A stretch of 5,080 nucleotides of DNA from Candidatus Competibacteraceae bacterium (GTDB taxonomy: Bacteria > Pseudomonadota > Gammaproteobacteria > Competibacterales > Competibacteraceae). Location: NCBI GenBank assembly GCA_020445005.1, contig JAGRHM010000020.1, positions 1 through 5,080 of the forward strand, in the 5' to 3' direction. This document shows, one piece after another, positions 1-5,080 of the stretch. How positions within the stretch are numbered: position 1 is the first letter of the stretch; the number at the start of each line of letters is the position of its first letter. Position numbers and translations under genes: made by a program. A model generated the notes under the pieces. The model saw nothing but the letters and a program-made list of their open reading frames with translations. It was not told where the DNA came from and ran no database searches.

Positions 1-283
1 TACAGTTAATCAGCACCTGCGCGTTGACCTCGACTGGCGGCGCCGTACCAATCAGTACGGGAGAACCGTCCTCGCTGGCTATCGGATAACGCTCGTGGGG
101 TACGAAACTGTCCTGGCGAAAGGTCCACAACAGATCATCCAGCGCCATGGCTTGCGGCTCGGAAGCCGTGAAAAGATAGACCGTATGACCGAGACGATAA
201 GCCTTGTCAGCCAGGCGGCACGCCAAAAGCGCCCGACCATTTTCTTTATGGTCGGGCAAGATATAGAAATCAATGCGCGGCAC
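1..283 (-). CDS. holC: DNA polymerase III chi subunit, N-terminal part (runs off left edge)
   Basis: Chi is a non-catalytic subunit of the DNA polymerase III clamp-loader assembly; with psi it links the clamp loader to single-stranded DNA-binding protein. The reading frame from 283 down to 2 gives 94 residues with no stop, beginning [20 protein letters not shown]. Residues 48-63 ([16 protein letters not shown]) match the chi signature LDxxLWxxxxxSFVPH known from E. coli HolC, and residues 77-93 form the expected hydrophobic strand region. E. coli chi has 147 residues, so roughly one third is missing beyond the edge. The start is a GTG, chosen because GGGAGGA lies five bases upstream and the family's first strand (RIDFYIL) begins immediately after it. 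It overlaps the end of pepA by 14 nt, as in the conserved pepA-holC(-valS) operon, so coupled translation is likely. Identification is secure from motif plus context. Confidence 0.93.
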   Translation of the reverse strand, partial: MPRIDFYILPDHKENGRALLACRLADKAYRLGHTVYLFTASEPQAMALDDLLWTFRQDSFVPHERYPIASEDGSPVLIGTAPPVEVNAQVLINC

Positions 284-1796
284 GCGCGTCCTCCCGACTG
301 ACCTCAGCCGCGCGGTCCAGCAGATATTGGGTCAGCAACGGCACGGGCCGCCCGGTCGCACCCTTGGCCTTACCGGTCTTCCAGGCGGTGCCCGCAATAT
401 CCAGATGCACCCAGTGGAATTTCTTGGCGAACCGGGCCAGAAAGCAGGCGGCGATGACAGCCCCGCCATCGCGATTACCGGCAATGTTGGCCATGTCGGC
501 AAAGTTGCTGTCCAACGCTTCCTGATAATCGTCCCATAAAGGCAACTCCCAGACCCGGTCACTGGATGTATGAGCAGCGGCTTGCAACGCATGGGTTAGC
601 GGCGGGTGGTTGCTGAACAGGCCGTGCGGATGGCGACCTAAAGCAACGATGCAGGCGCCGGTCAGCGTCGCAATGTCGATCACCGCGGCGGGTTCATCCC
701 GTTCGGCGTAAGTCAATGCATCGCATAGAATCAAGCGACCCTCAGCATCGGTATTGAGAATCTCCACCGTCTGGCCGGACAAGCTGGTCACAATGTCGCC
801 GGGTCGGGTCGCCTGGCCGCTGGGCATGTTTTCCACCGCCGCGATCAAACCGGTCACATTCAGCGGTAATTGCAATTCCACGCAAGCCTGCAGCGCGCCG
901 AATACGCTGGCGGCCCCGCACATGTCATATTTCATCTCGTCCATGGCTTCGCCAGGCTTAAGGGAAATGCCGCCGCTGTCAAAAGTGACCCCCTTGCCGA
1001 CCAGCACGTAGGGCTTTTGTGTCGGCGGTCCCTGCCGATAATCCAGGCGAATCAGCTTGGCTGGCTGGGCGCTGCCCTGGCTCACCGCCAACAGCGCATG
1101 CATCCCCATCTGCTTCATTTCGGGTTCTTCCAGAATATGCGCCTGCAATGTCGGGAACTGCTGCGCCAGGGCTTGCGCCTGTTCCGCCAAATAAGCTGGG
1201 TGGCAGAGATTGGGCGGCATGTTGCCCAGATCCCGAGCCAGCTTGACGCCGGCGGCGATCGCCGCGCCTTCCCGAATGGCCTGTTCGCTGTCCGATTGTT
1301 CCTTGCGTCCCGAAATGTTGATATTGATTTTCCGCAAAGGTCGGCGCGGCGCTTCCTTCTTGCTCTTTAACGTGTCGAAACGATAACCGGCTTCCTCGAT
1401 GGTCTCGACCATCTGGCGAATTTTCCAACGCAGGTCACGGCCCTTGACGGCGACATCGGTCAGGTAAACCGCTGCCTCGGTCGCGCCGGTCTCGTTCAGC
1501 GTGGTTGTGGTATGGGTCAGGACCTGGCGAAAGCGGCGATCGTCGACTTCACGCTCGCGGCCACAACCGACCAGCAACACCCGTTCACACACGGCTTCAG
1601 GGACATTGAACAACAACAGCGATTGGCCCGGCTTACCTTCGAGGTCGCCCCGGCGCAGCAGATTGCTCAAAACACCCCCGCAGACCGCATCGAACTGCTC
1701 GGCGGACGGCGTCAGTCGCCGGGATTCATAAACGCCAAGGACGAGGCAGGCCGTGCGTTGTTTCTCGGGATTGCCGCTTTTAACTGTGAATTCCAT
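270..1796 (-). CDS. pepA: Leucyl aminopeptidase (cytosol aminopeptidase, peptidase family M17)
   Basis: PepA removes N-terminal amino acids, preferentially leucine, from peptides in the cytoplasm. It is a hexamer with two metal ions per active site. The 508-residue product is close to the 503 residues of E. coli PepA. The N-terminal domain spans about residues 1-165 and the catalytic domain about 180-500. The M17 signature NTDAEGRL is at 348-355. Predicted metal ligands are K268, D273, D291, D350 and E352, and predicted catalytic residues are K280 and R354, all intact and offset by two from E. coli numbering. The start [14 protein letters not shown] matches the E. coli start (MEFSVKSGSPEKQR), which fixes the ATG at 1796. 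In E. coli the same protein also acts as a DNA-binding accessory factor in Xer recombination and in carAB regulation; whether this one does is not shown. It is the first gene of a pepA-holC operon, and a terminator upstream separates it from the VOC gene. Confidence 0.98.
   Translation of the reverse strand: MEFTVKSGNPEKQRTACLVLGVYESRRLTPSAEQFDAVCGGVLSNLLRRGDLEGKPGQSLLLFNVPEAVCERVLLVGCGREREVDDRRFRQVLTHTTTTLNETGATEAAVYLTDVAVKGRDLRWKIRQMVETIEEAGYRFDTLKSKKEAPRRPLRKININISGRKEQSDSEQAIREGAAIAAGVKLARDLGNMPPNLCHPAYLAEQAQALAQQFPTLQAHILEEPEMKQMGMHALLAVSQGSAQPAKLIRLDYRQGPPTQKPYVLVGKGVTFDSGGISLKPGEAMDEMKYDMCGAASVFGALQACVELQLPLNVTGLIAAVENMPSGQATRPGDIVTSLSGQTVEILNTDAEGRLILCDALTYAERDEPAAVIDIATLTGACIVALGRHPHGLFSNHPPLTHALQAAAHTSSDRVWELPLWDDYQEALDSNFADMANIAGNRDGGAVIAACFLARFAKKFHWVHLDIAGTAWKTGKAKGATGRPVPLLTQYLLDRAAEVSREDARAAH
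289..295 (-). promoter_or_regulatory. Ribosome binding site of holC, inside the pepA 3' end
   Basis: On the minus strand GGGAGGA is followed by CGCGC and then the GTG codon at 283-281. The five-base spacing is near ideal, and it supports the non-ATG start of holC. The only ATG further in (273, in another frame) gives a protein without family similarity. The site lies wholly within the coding sequence of pepA. Confidence 0.75.
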
Positions 1797-1805
1797 CCGT
1801 ACATT

Positions 1806-1821
1806 AACCTCCGTTGGAGTT
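1806..1821 (-). promoter_or_regulatory. pepA Shine-Dalgarno within a small potential hairpin
   Basis: On the minus strand AACTCC-AAC-GGAGGTT precedes the pepA ATG. GGAGGT (1812-1807) is the Shine-Dalgarno and lies 10 nt from the start, slightly longer than optimal. AACTCC can pair with GGAG(g)TT around a three-base loop with one bulged G, so the binding site could be partly hidden. An out-of-frame ATG (minus strand, 1804-1802) sits closer to the Shine-Dalgarno. The ribosome-binding site is convincing; the regulatory meaning of the hairpin is speculative because the stem is short. Confidence 0.5.
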
Positions 1822-1937
1822 AAGGGAAGACTCGTTAATAATGCCAGGAGAACCGGCGGTCGGGCATGGGTTCAGCACGATTTTGCATAATGATCTGGAG
1901 TCTGCTCTTGGATACCCACGCCGCGACATTTGCGCAT

Positions 1938-1963
1938 AAAAAAGCCCGGCTGTAACGCCGGGC
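1938..1963 (-). terminator. Rho-independent terminator of the VOC gene
   Basis: On the minus strand GCCCGGC-GTTACA-GCCGGGC forms a perfect seven-base-pair GC-rich stem with a six-base loop and is followed directly by six T residues. It starts 25 nt past the VOC-gene stop codon. The T-run lies only on the minus-strand side, so it terminates leftward transcription and should keep VOC-gene transcripts from running into pepA. Confidence 0.93.
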
Positions 1964-1988
1964 CTGATCGGACAAGCCAGCTAACGAA

Positions 1989-2465
1989 TCAAGCCTGAAC
2001 CTTGGCGAACGCCTCGATCACTTCTAGCGGCGCCTGGATCAATTCAATCAACACGCCCTCACCGCACAATGGCGTCGCCTCGTTGCCCTTGGGATGCAGG
2101 AAGCAGACATCGTAACCCGCCGCGCCCTTGCGGATGCCGCCCGGAGTAAAGCGCATCCCTTTGCTGGTCAGCCATTCCACCGCCGCCGCCAGATTGTCGA
2201 TCCACAAGCCAATGTGATTCAGTTGCGGCTCATGCACCTTGGGGGCCTTGCCCGGATCGATCGGCTGCATCAGGTCCACTTCGACCTTGAACGGGCCGGA
2301 ACCGATGGCGGCAATGTCCTCGTCCACATTTTCCCGCTCGCTGCGGAAATTGCCGGTCAGGGTCAGGCCCAGGGTGTCAATCCACAGCCGGCTCAGCTTG
2401 CTCTTGTCCAAACCGCCAATGGCAATCTGCTGGATGCCCAGCACTTTAAAGGGTCTATCGGACAC
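1989..2465 (-). CDS. VOC-superfamily protein, probable methylmalonyl-CoA epimerase-like or glyoxalase-like enzyme
   Basis: The product has 158 residues and two tandem beta-alpha-beta-beta-beta half-domains (about 8-70 and 81-146), the architecture of the vicinal oxygen chelate superfamily. The second half carries LNHIGLWID (82-90), [12 protein letters not shown] (106-117), FLHPKGNE (122-129) and [10 protein letters not shown] (137-146), typical of methylmalonyl-CoA epimerase and lactoylglutathione lyase relatives. By comparison with the Propionibacterium epimerase, the metal ligands would be Q13, Q67, H84 and E141. The first is normally His (xHxAI), so Q13 is a substitution. E49 may match the second catalytic glutamate. 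Divergence from methylmalonyl-CoA mutase genes favours a role in (S)- to (R)-methylmalonyl-CoA conversion, but the family assignment alone would also permit a glyoxalase or another VOC activity. The start is a GTG with AGGAGG five bases upstream. A strong terminator follows, so it is probably monocistronic. No signal peptide or membrane segment is seen; it should be cytoplasmic. Confidence 0.85.
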   Translation of the reverse strand: MSDRPFKVLGIQQIAIGGLDKSKLSRLWIDTLGLTLTGNFRSERENVDEDIAAIGSGPFKVEVDLMQPIDPGKAPKVHEPQLNHIGLWIDNLAAAVEWLTSKGMRFTPGGIRKGAAGYDVCFLHPKGNEATPLCGEGVLIELIQAPLEVIEAFAKVQA

Positions 2466-2470
2466 AAAAA

Positions 2471-2476
2471 CCTCCT
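2471..2476 (-). promoter_or_regulatory. Ribosome binding site of the VOC gene
   Basis: On the minus strand AGGAGG is followed by TTTTT and the GTG start at 2465. A full-consensus Shine-Dalgarno at five-base spacing decides the non-ATG start, and the reading frame begins [12 protein letters not shown] as expected for this family. Confidence 0.85.
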
Positions 2477-2501
2477 GATGGAGTGATGAGATGGATTTTC
2501 A

Positions 2502-2541
2502 CTCTCCTCTCTCACCGGGAGAGAGGGGGTGAGGTGAGAGG
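2502..2541. repeat. CT/GA-rich inverted repeat in the divergent intergenic region
   Basis: CCTCTCTC (2506-2513) and GAGAGAGG (2519-2526) form a perfect eight-base-pair stem around ACCGG, extendable by three further positions with G-T wobbles. A second, mutually exclusive pairing joins CTCTCACC (2509-2516) with GGTGAGAG (2533-2540). GGTGAG also occurs as a direct repeat at 2528-2533 and 2533-2538. No T-run follows on either strand, and both flanking genes point away, so it is not a terminator. It resembles dispersed CTCTCCC/GGGAGAG-type intergenic repeats known from many proteobacterial genomes; copy number in this genome cannot be judged from one window. Confidence 0.65.
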
Positions 2542-2554
2542 TGGTTACCCCTTG

Positions 2555-2582
2555 AGTATGTCATTCAACCCGCCGATTGCAA
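2555..2582 (-). promoter_or_regulatory. Candidate sigma70-type promoter for the VOC gene
   Basis: On the minus strand TTGCAA (2582-2577) and CATACT (2560-2555) are separated by 16 bp, each matching four of six consensus positions. Transcription from here would place the CT/GA inverted repeat in the 5' untranslated region of the VOC mRNA, ahead of its ribosome-binding site. This is a weak match and only a candidate. Confidence 0.3.
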
Positions 2583-2612
2583 CCCAGGGTTGTGCGCGGT
2601 CGCCATCATCCA

Positions 2613-2641
2613 CAGGCATTTAGGTCATCTTCGGTTATACT
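2613..2641 (+). promoter_or_regulatory. Candidate sigma70-type promoter for the mutAB genes
   Basis: TATACT (2636-2641) matches five of six -10 consensus positions and is followed by an AT-rich stretch. The best -35 at 17 bp spacing is CAGGCA (2613-2618), only three of six matches, so an activator or another sigma preference is possible. It lies about 50 bp upstream of the mutA start. Position and -10 quality are reasonable, but the -35 is poor. Confidence 0.35.
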
Positions 2642-2679
2642 TTTAAATTATCGCCCAACCAACGTGTTTCGATCCCACT

Positions 2680-2684
2680 GGAGG
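2680..2684 (+). promoter_or_regulatory. Ribosome binding site of mutA
   Basis: GGAGG lies six bases before the ATG at 2691. An in-frame ATG at 2685 directly abuts the Shine-Dalgarno and cannot be used efficiently, so 2691 is the preferred start. The open frame continues upstream to a TTG at 2577, but no ribosome-binding site or family similarity supports that extension. Confidence 0.85.
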
Positions 2685-2690
2685 ATGTGC

Positions 2691-4835
2691 ATGTCAAACC
2701 CACAAACCGCGGATCTGCCCGCTCCCACCTTCGACGAGTTCGCCCCGACTCCATACGAGGAATGGCGAAAAGTCGTCGATAAATTTCTCAAAGGTGCGCC
2801 CTTTGAGAAGCGGCTGGTGACCAAAACCTACGAAAACATCGACCTGCAACCCATGTACCGGCAGGAAGATATCGCCGGACTGCCACAAATTGACAGCCTG
2901 CCCGGTTTTGCCCCCTACGTCCGGGGTGCCAGTCCGCTGGGCTATGTCAGCGGGAGCTGGGATGTCGCGCAGGAAATCGCCTGCGGAACCCCCGCTGCTT
3001 TCAATGCGGCCTTACGCGCCGATTTGGAGCGCGGCCAGAATGCGGTGAACCTGGTGCTCGATCGTCCGACGCTGGCCGGCGTCGACGCGGATCAGGCCGA
3101 TGCGGAGGACGTCGGAAAGAGCGGCCTGTCGATTTCCAGCGTCGTTGATCTTGCTCAGGCGCTGGAAGGCATTAATCTGGAGAACACTCCGATTTACATC
3201 CAGGCCAGCACCAGCGCCCTGACCTTCACGGCGCTGTTGGCGGCGCTGGTGAAAAAGCAGGGGCAGTCGCTGGCCAAGGTGCGCGGCGCGATCGGCATGG
3301 ATCCGCTGGGCCAGTTGGCGCGTGATGGCCGTCTGCCCCGCGATTTGGAGGGCATTTATGACGTGATGGCGCAACTAGTGGCGTGGGCCAAGGCAAACGC
3401 GCCGCAGTTGCAAACCATTACCGTCCAGGGCAGCCCCTATCACAATGGCGGCGCCAGCACGACCCAGGAACTCGCGTTGGCCCTGGCGACCGCGGTCGAC
3501 TATCTGCGCGCCATGCAGGCGCGGGGATTGAGTGTCGACGATGCTGCGCCGCGCTTTCGCTTTTCATTGTCGATTGGCGCTAATTTCTTCATGGAAATCG
3601 CCCGGCTGCGCGCCGCGCGGCTGCTGTGGGCCAAGATCGTGCAAGCCTTTGGCGGCAATGCCGAGTCGCAGAAGATGCGCATCCACGCCCGCACTTCGGC
3701 CTGGAATCAGACGCTCTATGACCCGCACGTCAATTTGTTGCGCGGCACGACCGAAGCGTTCTCGGCGGTGGTCGGCGGTTGCGACAGCCTGCACATTTCA
3801 CCGTTCGATGAATTGGTGCGTATCCCGGACGATTTCTCCCGGCGCGTCGCCCGCAACACGCATACCGTGCTGCGTGAAGAAACCCACATCACGCATACCG
3901 TTGATCCTGCCGGCGGCTCCTGGTATGTGGAAACGCTGACCGACGCAGTGGCTCGCCAAACCTGGACGATCTTCCAGGAGGTCGAGAAGCAGGGCGGCGT
4001 AGCGCAAGCGCTGCAAGCCGGTTGGCCACAGGCGCAAATCGCTGACACGGCGGCGAAGCGTGTCGCCAATATCGCCAAGCGCAAGGATATTTTTGTCGGC
4101 ACCAACATGTATCCGAACCTGAAAGAAAATCGGATCGAACCGGCGCCGGTGGATGCGTGGGCGGTCCAGACCGAGCGCACGACGGCGCTCAATCAGTTCC
4201 GCGCGACGACGAATACGGAACAGAAGCAGGCGGCGCTGGAAGCGCTAACTAAGGCGGGAACGAACAGCGTCGATGCCGCAATTCAGGCGGCGTTAGCCGG
4301 CGCAAGCCTCGGTGAAATCGCCCAAGCCGTGCGCACTGGCGCTAAAGCAGGCCCGACCATCAATCCCGTGCATGCCCATCGCGGCGCGCAAGCCTTTGAG
4401 GCCCTGCGGCAAGCGGCGGAAACCTATATCGCCCGCACCGGTCACCGGCCTGTGGCGTTTCTCGCTAACATGGGGCCGTTGACCCAGCACAAGGGGCGCG
4501 CCGACTTCAGCACAGCGTTTCTGGGCGTAGGCGGCTTTGAGACGGTTTATCCATCCGGTTTCCAGACGCCGGAGGAAGCGGCGGATGCAGCGCTGGCCTC
4601 GGGCGCCAAGGCGGTGGTGATCTGCTCCACCGATCCTACCTATCCTGACATCGTCCCGCCGCTGGCGCAAAAACTCAAACAGGCCAGTCCCGGCCTGACC
4701 GTGCTGCTGGCCGGCTATCCGGCGGATCATGTTGAAGCCTTCAAGGCTGCCGGCGTTGATGACTTCATTCACCTGAACGCCAACTGCCTGGCGCTGTTGA
4801 CCATGTTGCAAAAGAAAATGGGGGTTGCCCAATGA
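2691..4835 (+). CDS. mutA: Methylmalonyl-CoA mutase, small (beta) subunit
   Basis: This is the non-catalytic partner of the adenosylcobalamin-dependent mutase that converts (R)-methylmalonyl-CoA to succinyl-CoA in the cytoplasm. The 714-residue product has a degenerate TIM-barrel domain (about 20-560) and a C-terminal cobalamin-binding-like Rossmann domain (about 585-712). Recognisable barrel segments include YHNGGAS (250-256), FRFSLSIGANFFMEIARLRA (289-308), QTLYDPHVNLLRGTTEAFSA (340-359) and DPAGGSWYVE (405-414). Residues that bind substrate in the catalytic subunit are lost: by alignment R82, T85, R87 and Y89 (Propionibacterium alpha numbering) become G88, D91, A93 and E95. The DxHxxG cobalamin motif is reduced to TQH (598-600): the histidine stays, but the aspartate and upstream lysine are replaced (T598, M594). 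This pattern is normal for the small subunit, which should not bind B12. It is somewhat longer than the 638-residue Propionibacterium subunit. Its stop overlaps the mutB start (ATGA), implying coupled translation and equal stoichiometry. Confidence 0.95.
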   Translation: MSNPQTADLPAPTFDEFAPTPYEEWRKVVDKFLKGAPFEKRLVTKTYENIDLQPMYRQEDIAGLPQIDSLPGFAPYVRGASPLGYVSGSWDVAQEIACGTPAAFNAALRADLERGQNAVNLVLDRPTLAGVDADQADAEDVGKSGLSISSVVDLAQALEGINLENTPIYIQASTSALTFTALLAALVKKQGQSLAKVRGAIGMDPLGQLARDGRLPRDLEGIYDVMAQLVAWAKANAPQLQTITVQGSPYHNGGASTTQELALALATAVDYLRAMQARGLSVDDAAPRFRFSLSIGANFFMEIARLRAARLLWAKIVQAFGGNAESQKMRIHARTSAWNQTLYDPHVNLLRGTTEAFSAVVGGCDSLHISPFDELVRIPDDFSRRVARNTHTVLREETHITHTVDPAGGSWYVETLTDAVARQTWTIFQEVEKQGGVAQALQAGWPQAQIADTAAKRVANIAKRKDIFVGTNMYPNLKENRIEPAPVDAWAVQTERTTALNQFRATTNTEQKQAALEALTKAGTNSVDAAIQAALAGASLGEIAQAVRTGAKAGPTINPVHAHRGAQAFEALRQAAETYIARTGHRPVAFLANMGPLTQHKGRADFSTAFLGVGGFETVYPSGFQTPEEAADAALASGAKAVVICSTDPTYPDIVPPLAQKLKQASPGLTVLLAGYPADHVEAFKAAGVDDFIHLNANCLALLTMLQKKMGVAQ

Positions 4836-5080
4836 GCCAAACACCGGATTTCACGTCTATGGCCTATGGCCTGGACTTCCCCAAGCCGAGCTTTGCCGAG
4901 TGGAAAGCGATGGTGGAGAAAACCACCGGCAAGACCCTGGAACAGTGGGTGTCCGCGACCATGGAGCAGATTGACGTCAACCCGCTGTACACGCGAGACG
5001 ACATCAAGGATCTGAAACACCTGGGCTATGTCGCCGGGGTGCCGCCGTTCCTGCGTGGCCCCTACCCGACCATGTATGTC
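4832..5080 (+). CDS. mutB: Methylmalonyl-CoA mutase, large (alpha) catalytic subunit, N-terminal part (runs off right edge)
   Basis: The open frame gives 83 residues to the window edge, beginning MSQTPDFTSMAYGLDFPKPS. It contains EQIDVNPLYTRDDIKDL (45-61) and GVPPFLRGPYPTMYV (69-83), the hallmark N-terminal motif of catalytic methylmalonyl-CoA mutase chains that threads along the CoA tail of the substrate. Y78 and M81 correspond to Tyr75 and Met78 of the Propionibacterium alpha subunit; the catalytic Tyr89 equivalent lies just outside the window. The full protein is normally about 720-750 residues with a C-terminal B12-binding domain, so only about a tenth is visible. The ATG overlaps the mutA stop in ATGA. 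A run of G (4820-4824) eight bases upstream is a weak Shine-Dalgarno, so reinitiation after mutA is likely. The N-terminus is visibly paralogous to that of MutA (NPLYTRDDI versus QPMYRQEDI). The acyl-CoA specificity cannot be proved from this fragment, since isobutyryl- and ethylmalonyl-CoA mutases share the fold, but the partner subunit points to methylmalonyl-CoA. Confidence 0.93.
   Translation, partial: MSQTPDFTSMAYGLDFPKPSFAEWKAMVEKTTGKTLEQWVSATMEQIDVNPLYTRDDIKDLKHLGYVAGVPPFLRGPYPTMYV

Noticed and set aside
79..273. Minus-strand 64-residue frame overlapping holC
   Set aside because: It is an out-of-frame shadow. The holC frame, one register away, gives a clear chi-subunit sequence from the GTG at 283.
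870..1370. Plus-strand 166-residue open frame antisense to pepA
   Set aside because: It lies wholly within the strongly conserved pepA coding region, has no Shine-Dalgarno or recognisable domain, and long antisense frames are expected in GC-rich genes.
2094..2486. Plus-strand 130-residue open frame opposite the VOC gene
   Set aside because: The minus strand encodes a full-length VOC protein with a consensus ribosome-binding site and terminator; the plus frame is a shadow.
2502..2541. CT/GA inverted repeat as a transcription terminator or CRISPR-like unit
   Set aside because: No T-run follows on either strand, the flanking genes diverge, and there are no regularly spaced repeat copies with spacers.
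2577..2690. N-terminal extension of mutA from a TTG at 2577
   Set aside because: It has no ribosome-binding site and no family-like sequence, and it would run through the likely promoter. The ATG at 2691 has GGAGG at six-base spacing.
4816..4832. TGGG...CCCA pairing just before the mutB start
   Set aside because: The stem is only four base pairs and is constrained by mutA codons; chance is a sufficient explanation.
4293..4844. Minus-strand 183-residue open frame opposite the mutA 3' end
   Set aside because: It is antisense to the conserved B12-like domain of MutA, has low-complexity Arg/Gly-rich composition and shows no family motif.

Overview
The window reads as an ordinary proteobacterial chromosome segment, most likely from a gammaproteobacterium. 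The evidence is a PepA that tracks the enterobacterial protein almost residue for residue from its first codons, and the pepA-holC gene order. GC content is moderately high, about 60% by eye. A heterodimeric methylmalonyl-CoA mutase fits an organism that routes carbon through propionyl-CoA/succinyl-CoA, such as a polyhydroxyalkanoate- or glycogen-accumulating gammaproteobacterium. That lineage guess is inference only.

Layout. Positions 1-1796 (minus strand) hold pepA (leucyl aminopeptidase) followed by the first 94 codons of holC (DNA polymerase III chi subunit), which runs off the left edge. The two genes overlap by 14 nt. Positions 1797-1937 are the pepA leader; I see a good Shine-Dalgarno there but no convincing promoter. 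Positions 1938-1963 are a strong intrinsic terminator for the next minus-strand gene. Positions 1989-2465 (minus) encode a VOC-superfamily protein resembling methylmalonyl-CoA epimerase/glyoxalase. Positions 2466-2690 are a divergent intergenic region with a CT/GA-rich inverted repeat and candidate promoters in both directions. Positions 2691-4835 (plus) encode the small subunit of methylmalonyl-CoA mutase. From 4832 to the right edge is the start of the large catalytic subunit, overlapping the small-subunit gene by ATGA.

How the genes work together. The right half looks like a propionyl-CoA assimilation module. The VOC protein plausibly converts (S)- to (R)-methylmalonyl-CoA, and the MutA/MutB heterodimer rearranges the (R)-form to succinyl-CoA with adenosylcobalamin. 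The left half is an unrelated housekeeping operon (peptidase and replisome clamp-loader subunit), insulated from the VOC gene by the terminator.

I found no mobile element, CRISPR array, RNA gene or evident new system. The points most worth a second look are a His-to-Gln change at a predicted metal ligand of the VOC protein, the apparent absence of the usual lptF/lptG neighbours upstream of pepA, and the hairpin-forming repeat between the divergent metabolic genes.
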